From Photorhabdus noenieputensis (GTDB taxonomy: Bacteria > Pseudomonadota > Gammaproteobacteria > Enterobacterales > Enterobacteriaceae): a DNA stretch of 64,000 nucleotides. The DNA lies in assembly GCF_018448935.1 (NCBI RefSeq), contig NZ_RCWC01000018.1, positions 33,267 to 97,266 of the forward strand, given 5' to 3'. The position numbers and the translations under genes were made by a program. Under the pieces are notes generated by a model, which saw only the letters and a list, made by a program, of their open reading frames with translations, was not told the DNA's origin and did not search any database. This document shows, piece by piece, positions 29,548 through 37,546 of this stretch; position 1 is the stretch's first letter; every line of letters begins with the position of its first letter.

Positions 29548-30315
29548 ATGCTCCCATCAGAGCGTAAAGACTTTATTTATCGCTACGTACATGAATATCA
29601 GACAATTTCCATCAGTGCACTGGTTAAACTGATGAACGTCTCACATATGACAGTACGGCGGGATATCCGCACTCTGGAGGAGGAAGGAAAAGTCGTTAGT
29701 ATTAGTGGCGGCGTGCAACTTAGTGATGTTTTACGTCAGGAATTGCCTTGGAATGAAAAAGCCCGACTTAATCATCATCACAAGCGGGAAATTGGTCAAT
29801 ATGCAGTATCTATGGTTGAAGATGGGCAAGTAGTCTATCTTGATGCGGGCACCACCACATTTGAAATTGCCCGGGTTCTAGCTGAGCGTTTTAACCTCAC
29901 TATCATCACGAACGATTTTTCCATTATCCACTACCTGATGAACAAACCCCAATTAAATCTGTTCCATACCGGGGGACAGGTAGATAAGAGAAATCATTCC
30001 TGTGTTGGCCCTACCGCCGCCATGTTGCTTCGCAACTTAAATGTGGATATTGCCTTTATTAGCACCAGTTCATGGGATCTTGAGCATGGTGTCTCCACGC
30101 CACATGAAGAGAAAGTTTTAGTCAAACAAGCAGTATTGGAAATCTCCCGTCGGCGTGTTTTAGTGTCTGATAGCAGTAAATATGGCAAATACGGCATGTT
30201 TCGTGTCTGCCCGCTTTCAAGTTTGGATGATATTGTCTGTGACAGTCAGCTTCCACCGAAAGTGCAGCAACAATTACGAGAACATAATCTGATATTACAT
30301 ACCGTCAGCGTATAA
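29548..30315 (+). CDS. DeoR/GlpR-family transcriptional regulator
   Basis: This 255-residue repressor has an N-terminal DeoR winged helix (about 1-58, with ISALVKLMNVSHMTVRRDIRTLEEEGKVV) and a C-terminal sugar-phosphate sensor domain (about 70-235, with VYLDAGTTTFEIARVL and ISTSSWDLEHGVSTPHEEK). It corresponds to E. coli YgbI. In E. coli the regulator is divergent; here it lies inside the operon between otnI and denD, so it should be co-transcribed with its targets. The inducer is probably a pathway phosphate such as 3-oxo-tetronate 4-phosphate, which is an inference. Confidence 0.9.
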   Translation: MLPSERKDFIYRYVHEYQTISISALVKLMNVSHMTVRRDIRTLEEEGKVVSISGGVQLSDVLRQELPWNEKARLNHHHKREIGQYAVSMVEDGQVVYLDAGTTTFEIARVLAERFNLTIITNDFSIIHYLMNKPQLNLFHTGGQVDKRNHSCVGPTAAMLLRNLNVDIAFISTSSWDLEHGVSTPHEEKVLVKQAVLEISRRRVLVSDSSKYGKYGMFRVCPLSSLDDIVCDSQLPPKVQQQLREHNLILHTVSV

Positions 30316-30380
30316 GGATAAGAACCCTACTATAAGCCTATAAGCAAATAGCCCAAAGCTATTGAACAAAGAGAGCCGCA

Positions 30381-31346
30381 ATGAAAATAATAATCACTGG
30401 TGGAGCGGGTTTTCTGGGCCAGCAACTCGCCAGCGCTTTACTAAACAACCATCAGACATTAAATTTCGACCAACTTATATTGACCGATATTCAATGTCCT
30501 GTATCACCGGTTAGTGATCCCCGCGTCCAGTGTCTGGCTCTGGATTTAACTCAATCAGGGGCCGAGGAAAAGCTGATCGATGAAAACAGTACGGTATTAT
30601 TCCATCTCGCCGCCATTGTCAGTAGTCACGCTGAAAGCGATTTTGATCTCGGCTTGCAAGTTAACTTTGATGTTACTCGCAACTTATTAAATGTTGCACG
30701 GGCTAAAAATCCAAAATTAAAATTTATTTTCACCAGCTCCCTGGCCGTATTTGGTGGAGAATTACCCGCAACCATTACAGATCAATGTGCGGTTAATCCT
30801 CAATCATCCTATGGCGCACAGAAAGCCATGTGTGAATTGATGATTAACGACTACTCCCGCAAAGAATATATCGATGGCCGAGTCCTCCGTCTACCGACAA
30901 TCAGTATCCGCCCAGGGAAACCAAACAAAGCTGCTTCCTCTTTTGCCAGTGCTATCATCCGTGAACCTCTACACGGGGCAAGCAGCATCTGCCCAGTTTC
31001 CCGCGATCTTACTTTATGGCTTTCCAGCCCTGAAACCGTGATCCGCAACTTTATCCATGCGGTTCAAATTCCGGCGGAAAAATTTGGTCTTTCCCGCACA
31101 GTTAATTTACCGGGTATTAGTATCACAGTTCAGGAGATGGTTGATGCACTGGCAGAAGTTGCCGGGCAGAAAACGGTGGAACTCATCCGCTTCGAACCAG
31201 ACGAAAACATTAACCGTATTGTTGCCAGTTGGCCGGGTCATTTCGATATCAGCCGTGGCTTATCACTAGGTTTTTATGCTGATAATACTTTCAGTGACGC
31301 AATCCGTGCTTTTATCACCAACAACCTGTCCCAAGCTGGAGGCTAA
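30381..31346 (+). CDS. denD: D-erythronate dehydrogenase
   Basis: This 321-residue NAD-dependent epimerase/dehydratase-family protein is the D-erythronate dehydrogenase of DUF1537 pathways. The NAD motif TGGAGFLGQQLA is at the N-terminus, FTSSLAVFGG holds the catalytic Ser, and SSYGAQKAMCE the Tyr-x-x-x-Lys. Its place beside otnI and otnK supports oxidation of D-erythronate to 2-oxo-tetronate. E. coli lacks it at the ygb locus, so this operon accepts two entry substrates. GAGAG provides a ribosome site. Confidence 0.87.
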   Translation: MKIIITGGAGFLGQQLASALLNNHQTLNFDQLILTDIQCPVSPVSDPRVQCLALDLTQSGAEEKLIDENSTVLFHLAAIVSSHAESDFDLGLQVNFDVTRNLLNVARAKNPKLKFIFTSSLAVFGGELPATITDQCAVNPQSSYGAQKAMCELMINDYSRKEYIDGRVLRLPTISIRPGKPNKAASSFASAIIREPLHGASSICPVSRDLTLWLSSPETVIRNFIHAVQIPAEKFGLSRTVNLPGISITVQEMVDALAEVAGQKTVELIRFEPDENINRIVASWPGHFDISRGLSLGFYADNTFSDAIRAFITNNLSQAGG

Positions 31347-31348
31347 TT

Positions 31349-32734
31349 ATGGAACACTACATTCCGATTATTGGTCTGGGTGTAGCCGTATTTACATTGA
31401 TCTTTCTGGTGCTACGTACCCGTGTTCATGCTTTATTAGCCATGCTCATCGCAGCGGCGATCGCCGGGTTCTCTGGTGGCTTAACCGCAGCAAATACCAT
31501 CGATGTCATGACTAAAGGTTTTGGTTCCACACTAGGCAGTATCGGAATCGTTATCGGTCTGGGGGTCATGATGGGACGGGTGCTGGAAGTTTCCGGTGCC
31601 GCGGAACAGATAGCCTACAGCTTTATCAAATGGTTAGGTAAAAAACGCGAAGAGTGGGCATTAGCGATCACCGGTTATATTGTCAGTATTCCGATTTTCG
31701 TTGACTCTGCCTTTGTTATTCTCTATCCACTGGCAAAGGCACTTGCGAAAAAGGGAAAACGTCACCTTCTAACACTTGGCGTGGCACTGGCTGGCGGATT
31801 GGTTATTACCCATCTCGCTGTGCCGCCCACCCCGGGTCCACTGGGGGTTGCCGGCATTTTCGGTGTAGATGTCGGTGCCATGATGTTAACCGGTATGGTT
31901 CTGGCGATACCTTGCGTTATTAGCATCGTATTTTATGCCAAATGGTTAGCAGTAAAATATCCTGAATTCCGGCCCATTGATGAAACAGAAGAAGCTCAAG
32001 ATCTACAAGCAATCCATCAAGGCTACATGGAAGAGAAAACGAACAAACCACTACCGAGCCTATTTCTCTCCCTGTTGCCGATTATTGTCCCTATCGTTTT
32101 GATCTTCATTAAAGCCATTAATGGCCTGCTATTAAACACTAAAACCTTTACTGGACAAGAAAACCACTTCTATTTCCAGACATTTGATTTCCTTGGTGCA
32201 CCAGTTATTGCCTTAGCTATCAGTGTATTGTTGGCGGTTTATACCTTGATGCCTAAAGTCAATAAACATGAAGTGATTGATCGTCTGGAAGAAGGTTTAC
32301 AATCTGCCGGTATTATTTTATTGGTGACAGGAGCAGGCGGTGCGTTAGGAGCGGTACTGCGTGAAAGCGGTACCGGCACCATTCTGGCGCAATATCTCGC
32401 CAATCTCCCACTAACACCGGTGCTGATTCCATTTATCATCGCAACACTGGTTCGCTTAATTCAAGGTTCCGGCACGGTGGCAATGATTACTGCCGCTTCT
32501 ATTTCTGCGCCAATTATTAGTCAAATTCCGGGGATCAACATGCTAGTTGCCGCACAAGCAGCAACGATGGGCTCGTTATTCTTCAGTTATTTTAATGACA
32601 GCCTATTCTGGGTCGTTAATCGCATGATGGGAATCAAAGATGCCAAACAACAAATGATCGTTTGGTCAATACCAACCACTATTGCATGGGCGATTGGCTT
32701 ATGTGGTGTCATCATTCTGGATCTGGTGTTATAA
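31349..32734 (+). CDS. GntP-family acid-sugar permease
   Basis: This 461-residue inner-membrane symporter of the gluconate (GntP) family has about 12-14 hydrophobic segments. Typical blocks are THLAVPPTPGPLGVAGIFGVDVG and RLIQGSGTVAMITAASI. E. coli YgbN is the counterpart. It starts two bases after denD with AGGAGG-like spacing (GCTGGAGGCTA), so it is coupled. It probably imports threonate or erythronate; the substrate is inferred from the operon. Confidence 0.9.
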   Translation: MEHYIPIIGLGVAVFTLIFLVLRTRVHALLAMLIAAAIAGFSGGLTAANTIDVMTKGFGSTLGSIGIVIGLGVMMGRVLEVSGAAEQIAYSFIKWLGKKREEWALAITGYIVSIPIFVDSAFVILYPLAKALAKKGKRHLLTLGVALAGGLVITHLAVPPTPGPLGVAGIFGVDVGAMMLTGMVLAIPCVISIVFYAKWLAVKYPEFRPIDETEEAQDLQAIHQGYMEEKTNKPLPSLFLSLLPIIVPIVLIFIKAINGLLLNTKTFTGQENHFYFQTFDFLGAPVIALAISVLLAVYTLMPKVNKHEVIDRLEEGLQSAGIILLVTGAGGALGAVLRESGTGTILAQYLANLPLTPVLIPFIIATLVRLIQGSGTVAMITAASISAPIISQIPGINMLVAAQAATMGSLFFSYFNDSLFWVVNRMMGIKDAKQQMIVWSIPTTIAWAIGLCGVIILDLVL

Positions 32735-32760
32735 ACACCAAACCATTAGCAAAATTACCA

Positions 32761-32789
32761 TTTAGTCTCTTTAAAATTAAGAGACTAAA
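32761..32789. terminator. Hairpin after the acid-sugar operon
   Basis: The perfect 11-bp inverted repeat TTTAGTCTCTT / AAGAGACTAAA has a 7-base loop and starts 27 bases after the permease stop. The T-run on the plus strand is poor, so termination strength is uncertain. Confidence 0.55.
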
Positions 32790-33027
32790 TTCATATATTG
32801 ATCACAATACAACCTTTTATAAAATTTCATTTATCAATTATCGAAATTTTAGCTCAGATTGAAAAACATTCCCCCTATTCAGATTGCTGACGAACTCCAT
32901 CCAAAAAGTGGGGTTCTGCTGATGTTAATCGTATTGTTGTGGTGTGGGATCTTTTAGTATAAGTGCCTCTATTAGATCAAAGACCTAAGCCGATGGCTAG
33001 ACCTTTGTCATTAATCCGATAAGGTTA

Positions 33028-33375
33028 TTAAGACCCTACATGATGTTTACTGACCTCATTTTCTAGCGCTTGATTCACGAAAGCATTAACCGTCACATTT
33101 TCTTCAAGTGCTAATTCTGCAATTTTTCTATGCAATTCTGGATTAACTCTAACATTAAAAACCCCTTTGTATGGCACATCAGGGTTTTTATTTAATTCCT
33201 TGCAGTCTTGCAAATACAAATCAATTGAGATTTTAAATTCATTTTCCAATTCTGCAATTGTTTTGGCTTCATAAGTCACTAAATCGCGGATATATTCCAG
33301 TTTACCAAAAAGAGTATCGTTTTCCAGGTCAAATTCAATTGTACCTAAATAACCTTTATATTTTAAATATTTCAT
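33028..33375 (-). CDS. HicB-type antitoxin without an intact toxin
   Basis: This 115-residue protein of the HicB-like family has an N-terminal HicB fold (MKYLKYKGYLGTIEFDLENDTLFGKL) and a C-terminal ribbon-helix-helix region (FNVRVNPELHRKIAELALEENVTVNAFVNQALENEV). It should bind DNA and repress its own promoter. No full HicA is present: only a 15-codon frame with a very strong ribosome site precedes it, overlapping the start by ATGA. A near-perfect promoter with a palindromic operator lies upstream. Confidence 0.87.
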   Translation of the reverse strand: MKYLKYKGYLGTIEFDLENDTLFGKLEYIRDLVTYEAKTIAELENEFKISIDLYLQDCKELNKNPDVPYKGVFNVRVNPELHRKIAELALEENVTVNAFVNQALENEVSKHHVGS

Positions 33376-33419
33376 ATCAACCCCAATTCTTTTAGAGTCT
33401 GTTTCACCGCTTTGCTCAT
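33372..33419 (-). CDS. 15-residue leader peptide, possible hicA remnant
   Basis: The frame encodes MSKAVKQTLKELGLI and stops by overlapping the hicB start codon (ATGA). It has an excellent ribosome site (AAGGAGGAG, 4 bases before the ATG). Its last residues resemble a HicA C-terminus, so it may be what is left of an internally deleted toxin gene, or a leader that keeps antitoxin translation coupled. There is no direct proof that it is translated. Confidence 0.45.
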   Translation of the reverse strand: MSKAVKQTLKELGLI

Positions 33420-33442
33420 GTACTCCTCCTTCCTCTCAACAA

Positions 33443-33479
33443 TGTAACTAATGATAGTTACACAAATCAAATAAGTCAA
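33443..33479 (-). promoter_or_regulatory. Promoter and palindromic operator of the solitary hicB
   Basis: On the minus strand TTGACT (33479-33474), a 17-base spacer and TATCAT (33456-33451) form a near-consensus sigma-70 promoter. The perfect palindrome TGTAACTA-ATGA-TAGTTACA (33443-33462) covers the -10 box, exactly where an autorepressor would bind. Confidence 0.7.
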
Positions 33480-33922
33480 GTTCATTGTGCAACAAAAAAG
33501 GGCGTTAGTACCCTTCAGATCGATAAAATAATACCATTATTATATATCTTCATAATATTATTCAATAAAATTGGAATATAATTTTAGATATTTAATATTT
33601 TTCTATTCTTCCTGTCACCATTAATTTCAATAATATTTTTAATTACCAAAAAATAAATCATGCATTTAATTAAATCCAATTGAACAATAAGGTGTAAGAT
33701 TACTCGCACTTGCTTGTTAATAATATTAAAAGAACCTTATCCATATTATAAGACACCAAGTTATTTAATAGCAAATGTTTATTTTCTTGATTTTAAATAA
33801 TAAAATTACACTAATTACAAATGAGGTGTGAATATGAATATAATTGTTATTCAGTCAGGCCGTATTGATATAGTATATGATGGAATTTTATCTCTGTCAT
33901 AATATTATACAAGGATTATCTT

Positions 33923-34055
33923 ATGAAAAAAATTGCTTTTCATTATAGCTTTTATCAGCACGCTCTCATTTTCATTGATGGCAAATAGCGCAGGATAAAT
34001 AGAGATAATAAATGGTCAACCTGCCGAACCGGGGGAATATCCATTTAACCGATAA
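33923..34055 (+). pseudogene. Remnant of a secreted trypsin-like serine protease
   Basis: The sequence begins with ATG and a Shine-Dalgarno (AAGGATTATCTT). It reads MKKIAF, and then, after a one-base insertion, IIAFISTLSFSLMANSAG, which together form a good signal peptide. After an in-frame TAA it continues IEIINGQPAEPGEYPFN, which is the mature N-terminus of S1-family proteases (the I-(I/V)-N/G-G...PGE(Y/F)PF motif), and then stops. The catalytic triad region is absent. It is a 5' fragment with at least one frameshift and two stops. Confidence 0.6.
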
Positions 34056-34068
34056 CAAACAAGTAAAA

Positions 34069-34100
34069 TGCCTGAGAAGTGAAACACTCAGGCATAAAAT
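34069..34100 (-). terminator. Terminator at the end of the PVC payload genes
   Basis: The inverted repeat TGCCTGAG / CTCAGGCA (perfect 8 bp, 10-base loop) is followed on the minus strand by TTTTAC. It lies just after the stop of the last payload gene, so it probably ends the entire PVC transcript. Confidence 0.7.
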
Positions 34101-34110
34101 AGAGATTATT

Positions 34111-35049
34111 TTATATTGGTGACTCTTGTGATGTTTTAAATCGATCTAATGTTGATGAAAAATTACTGCCTGCACTTCCTACTTTACCGGTAATAACATT
34201 CACTGGCGATGACAATATCCCCGAACAGTTATGACAAGCAGCAAAATCATCTCCAGCTTGTCTGGTTGTTAATCGCTGAGTAAAAATAGATGATTTCAAC
34301 ATGTCCCGCATATATTCCCCTATTTTCCGGCTTCCTATAGCTATAGCTTTCCCTGCCCTTTCATCTTCTAAAGTCAATAAATTATTCAATGCCTGTACTT
34401 CTGCATGCAACCCAGCAATACCGGCCATAGTTGGTAATATATAGTGATTATTAATAATATGATTTCTGATTAAAGACTCCATTACTGGATGCAAAGGATT
34501 TTCCTTACCATACATCTCTCTTATCCCTGCAATAAAGGAATCAATATCAGTGATTTTATAAGCTTCGGCCTCATCACTTCGCTGCATTTTCCATTTTTCT
34601 TCATTTTTTACTATTGATAATTTAGGACGTTTAATCAGGCGAATACCCGGGAATAATCTTCCATCTGCTAAATTTCTATTATTATCCTTAAAATTGACAA
34701 ATTCATCGCCATAATCGCCATTATGCTCATATCCGGCATGAGCAGCGAAATCTTGCAAAGATTTTTTTGAATAAATAAAATTTCCACCAGAAACGCCACC
34801 ATTTTTTAAACCCGGTTTAGAGAATTTACGCTGTTTCGCAAATTTCAACTTTCCAAACTCCTCAGAAGAATTGAGGATTAATTGCGTCTTTCTATTAAAA
34901 TCGCCAAATTCAGGAAGCTGTCTCTTATAAGCTGACATAACTGCTTTTACATCAGGTAATTCCAAATGTAATGCGTCCAACAATCCTTCATCCGAAGTTT
35001 TACTTTTACCAAATTTAACTGCTTTTTCGCGAATATCATTCTTGAACAT
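34111..35049 (-). CDS. Putative PVC payload with a zinc-dependent deaminase fold
   Basis: This 312-residue protein is not similar to a PVC structural part. Near the C-terminus it has the cytidine-deaminase-superfamily zinc signature: GLHAEVQALNNLL (His215, Glu217) and FAACHNCSG (Cys272-x-x-Cys275). This arrangement resembles the YwqJ-type toxin deaminases. The N-terminal 200 residues are basic and polar and could be the packaging leader plus a linker. It is the last gene of the cassette, behind cif and pnf, and has no neighbouring immunity gene, as expected for a eukaryote-directed toxin. The start is uncertain: ATG 35049 has GAGAG upstream; a TTG at 35139 extends the frame without a ribosome site. 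Target (nucleic acid, free nucleotide or protein) is unknown. Confidence 0.7.
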   Translation of the reverse strand: MFKNDIREKAVKFGKSKTSDEGLLDALHLELPDVKAVMSAYKRQLPEFGDFNRKTQLILNSSEEFGKLKFAKQRKFSKPGLKNGGVSGGNFIYSKKSLQDFAAHAGYEHNGDYGDEFVNFKDNNRNLADGRLFPGIRLIKRPKLSIVKNEEKWKMQRSDEAEAYKITDIDSFIAGIREMYGKENPLHPVMESLIRNHIINNHYILPTMAGIAGLHAEVQALNNLLTLEDERAGKAIAIGSRKIGEYMRDMLKSSIFTQRLTTRQAGDDFAACHNCSGILSSPVNVITGKVGSAGSNFSSTLDRFKTSQESPI

Positions 35050-35224
35050 TTCTACGCTCTCTATAATGGCTGAACTTGTGATACCTGATATTATTATTTT
35101 ATGCCAAACAATATTGCTATGCTTTTTTTCGATCTGCAAAATAAATCAATCAATTTCTGACAAATCAGATAGTAAAGAATATCGCTGGATTTAAATAAAA
35201 AAATTATTAAACAAACCTACTATA

Positions 35225-36256
35225 TTATAACAACCGTTTTTTAAGTGAATTAATGACCTCAATAGTATTGCCTTTCTTGCCAGGTGAAACAGTAGCATCT
35301 TCCGACAATACTTTGACATTCATCTTTCCTTTATCATCCCTAGCCAACAGCGCATAACTATAGCCAGCCCTAATAGCAGGTTTTTCAGGTTTCTTTTCAT
35401 CATAATTAAAAACACCCACATTTTCTGCCGTATTATCAATCACAACACCCGGTTTGCCCATATAGGTAATAACACTCTGATCATACTTTGCAAATATATT
35501 CACCAGATCGTTATTCTGTTCGCCAACTGTCATCGGTTCGCTATCCGGCGAAAGGGCTTTATGGCTTTCATAGGTAGTAACAACGCCCTGCCGACCTGTT
35601 TTCCATTCATTATCACCGGGTCTCTGCCCTGTATGATAAGCAAAAAAATAACCATCCTTCACGGCATACACCATAGTACAACCACTCAATGCTCCAGACG
35701 TGACAATAACCGGGTGCCCAAGCTGAATATCCTTCAAAGCAATTCTTATCCCCACGGTTCCCGATGCGCCATTCACCACATTAATGCCGGTAATATTGGG
35801 ATCTAACGTATTTTTCCCCCAATGTACTCCTATCGCTCCTGAACCCGATTCTGATGATGTCACCTGATCACCAAGAAATCCCATCACAACATCATGAAAA
35901 GGATTTTCCTCACGGGGAGCTTTATTTCTCAAAGGCATTGCCTGTGTAAGTTCCCGTTTACTGTCATAACGATGGGCTACAACCGGCACATTAATTGGAG
36001 CCTCTTCACTCCCCACTAATAACCCTTTATTCCTCAACGGGGAAATATATCCCTTATTCAGGCTTCTATCCGCAAGAAATTGTTTCAATCCTTTGGTTTG
36101 CCTGCTGTTATAGCCTTCCCGAGGCTCACTCTTATTATTTGAAAGCTCAAGATGTCCACCAGAAGAACTTGATAATGGCGATTGCATAGCATTATTTATA
36201 GTGCTACTTCTAGTACGTTGTGTGGGTATTGTTTGAGGATTAGTATGTTTTAGCAT
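35225..36256 (-). CDS. pnf: Pnf-type Rho GTPase deamidase (PVC payload)
   Basis: This is a Photorhabdus necrotising-factor-like effector of about 343 residues. Its C-terminal half has the CNF catalytic layout: SGALSGCTMVYAV with the nucleophile Cys, and the His in FFAYHTGQ exactly 15 residues later, the same spacing as Cys866-His881 in E. coli CNF1. VHWGKNT and VVNGASGTVGIRIAL are further CNF-like blocks. Such enzymes deamidate a Gln in Rho, Rac and Cdc42, locking them active. The N-terminal 60 residues are Ser/Thr/Asn-rich and disordered, suitable as packaging leader. The frame stays open to 36301, but those first 15 codons begin inside an ERIC element, so ATG 36256 is preferred. Confidence 0.85.
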   Translation of the reverse strand: MLKHTNPQTIPTQRTRSSTINNAMQSPLSSSSGGHLELSNNKSEPREGYNSRQTKGLKQFLADRSLNKGYISPLRNKGLLVGSEEAPINVPVVAHRYDSKRELTQAMPLRNKAPREENPFHDVVMGFLGDQVTSSESGSGAIGVHWGKNTLDPNITGINVVNGASGTVGIRIALKDIQLGHPVIVTSGALSGCTMVYAVKDGYFFAYHTGQRPGDNEWKTGRQGVVTTYESHKALSPDSEPMTVGEQNNDLVNIFAKYDQSVITYMGKPGVVIDNTAENVGVFNYDEKKPEKPAIRAGYSYALLARDDKGKMNVKVLSEDATVSPGKKGNTIEVINSLKKRLL

Positions 36257-36286
36257 TAATAAGTCCGCTGTATTGGTTAAATTTAT

Positions 36287-36412
36287 TATACCCGTCATCA
36301 TTCAAGTTGCCTCTTTGTTGGCTGCACTCACCCCGGTCACATAGTTACCTATGCTCCCGGGGATTCGCTCCTTTGCCGTCGTGATCCATCTTGAAATCCA
36401 TTGGGTATATAT
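36287..36412 (-). repeat. ERIC element (copy 2), between cif and pnf
   Basis: This is a second ERIC sequence of about 126 bp, in opposite orientation to copy 1, with TATACCC and GGGTATA ends and the CACTCACCCCGGTCACATAG / CTATG...CCCGGGG core. Its pnf-proximal end contains in-frame ATG codons for pnf (36301), and it separates cif from pnf inside the cassette transcript, where its RNA hairpin would form between the two messages. Confidence 0.9.
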
Positions 36413-36476
36413 CTAAGATTTTGATTTACCTAATATTATTTTCGAAATCCTAATATAAATATTTGAATAATACAAT

Positions 36477-37403
36477 TCACTCTGGTTTACTAAATTTCCT
36501 ATCATCATTATCAAGTTTAGATTTTAATGCTTCAATATTTTCATAAAAATCATTAATATCGTATTCGGTCAAATAAACATCCACACCTTTATCTCTTTTT
36601 ACTCTATCCAATTTGACATTGGATACATTTTTATGTATATCAAATGTCTCTGAAATTAACTCTTTCTTTTCATCATCAGATAATAAATTAAACTCACGAC
36701 TTAATAATTTTTTTAACTTATTAAGATTAACGGCATCTTTTCCTCTGGAATTTAACCAATCTGCTATTTTCAGCGGAGGTAATGCCCCTTCTCCTAAATC
36801 TGATTGATAGATATATCCCACTGTTTCCTGATCATTGGATGGAAGATCAATTAAAAACATATGCCCAAGTCGATGATCATTAACCAATGCAACATAATTT
36901 TTTGCACCACTGAGTTGATCAACTCTTTCAGCAAATTCATTGCCATCTATTTTTCCTGTCTGGGCCGTTTTTACTGGATCAATAGCATGTTCCCCCTCAG
37001 TCATTAATTTAAAAATATTTTGGGCGGATAAACCACAAACTGGCTCAGTAGGATCATAAGGATTTACCCCAACGATTTCTTGATAGATTTCAATACCACC
37101 TAATTCAGAAACGATATCATCAATCGCCTTAAATATAGCTGCCAAATCCCGATCAGTGATTTTATCTTGCCAATTATCATTCCAAAGTAATTTATTTCCT
37201 TTTGGATCATTATGTAGCGCAATAATATCATCTATCGATTTTACGGCATTTACATTATGTTTTTTTAATTTTGAGGTATCCTTTGATCTCGATAAGCCAG
37301 AAGAAATACCTATTTCCAGATGATTACCGGTTTCTATATTTTTACATGCTCTATCTTTTACGGCACGAGCTTCAGATTCTTTTGCAAAATTGCTGATTGG
37401 CAT
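36477..37403 (-). CDS. cif: Cif-family cyclomodulin (PVC payload)
   Basis: Cycle-inhibiting factors are papain-like deamidases that convert Gln40 of NEDD8 (and ubiquitin) to Glu, stalling cullin-RING ligases and the host cell cycle. From ATG 37403 the protein has 308 residues, with the catalytic triad Cys123 (EPVCGLSAQNIF), His181 (RLGHMFLIDLP) and Gln200 (GYIYQSDLG); the spacing of 58 and 19 residues is close to that of EPEC Cif (56 and 20). A TTG five codons upstream is possible, but ATG has GGTGAT at the proper distance. The gene directly follows pvc16, the usual place of a first payload. The C-terminal 80 residues are Lys/Asp-rich. Confidence 0.87.
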   Translation of the reverse strand: MPISNFAKESEARAVKDRACKNIETGNHLEIGISSGLSRSKDTSKLKKHNVNAVKSIDDIIALHNDPKGNKLLWNDNWQDKITDRDLAAIFKAIDDIVSELGGIEIYQEIVGVNPYDPTEPVCGLSAQNIFKLMTEGEHAIDPVKTAQTGKIDGNEFAERVDQLSGAKNYVALVNDHRLGHMFLIDLPSNDQETVGYIYQSDLGEGALPPLKIADWLNSRGKDAVNLNKLKKLLSREFNLLSDDEKKELISETFDIHKNVSNVKLDRVKRDKGVDVYLTEYDINDFYENIEALKSKLDNDDRKFSKPE

Positions 37404-37546
37404 AATATCATCACCCAAGGGTTATAAGTAAGTAATATATAGATTAAAATATCAGAAACAACAAGATGATTTTATATAAAACCATCAATAAAAATATCGT
37501 TATCTTATATTGGCCGCCATCTTATTATGGGTAATTAATTAAGTGA

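Larger units (their letters stand above)
33420..34110. other. AT-rich region between hicB and the PVC payload genes
   Basis: The 691 bases hold the hicB promoter (33443-33479), a degenerate protease gene (33923-34055) and a terminator (34069-34100). The part between 33480 and 33830 is very AT-rich and shows nothing recognisable. Confidence 0.6.

Noticed and set aside
33834..33902. 22-codon frame with a GAGGTG ribosome site
   Set aside because: The peptide shows no family features and the region around is degenerate.
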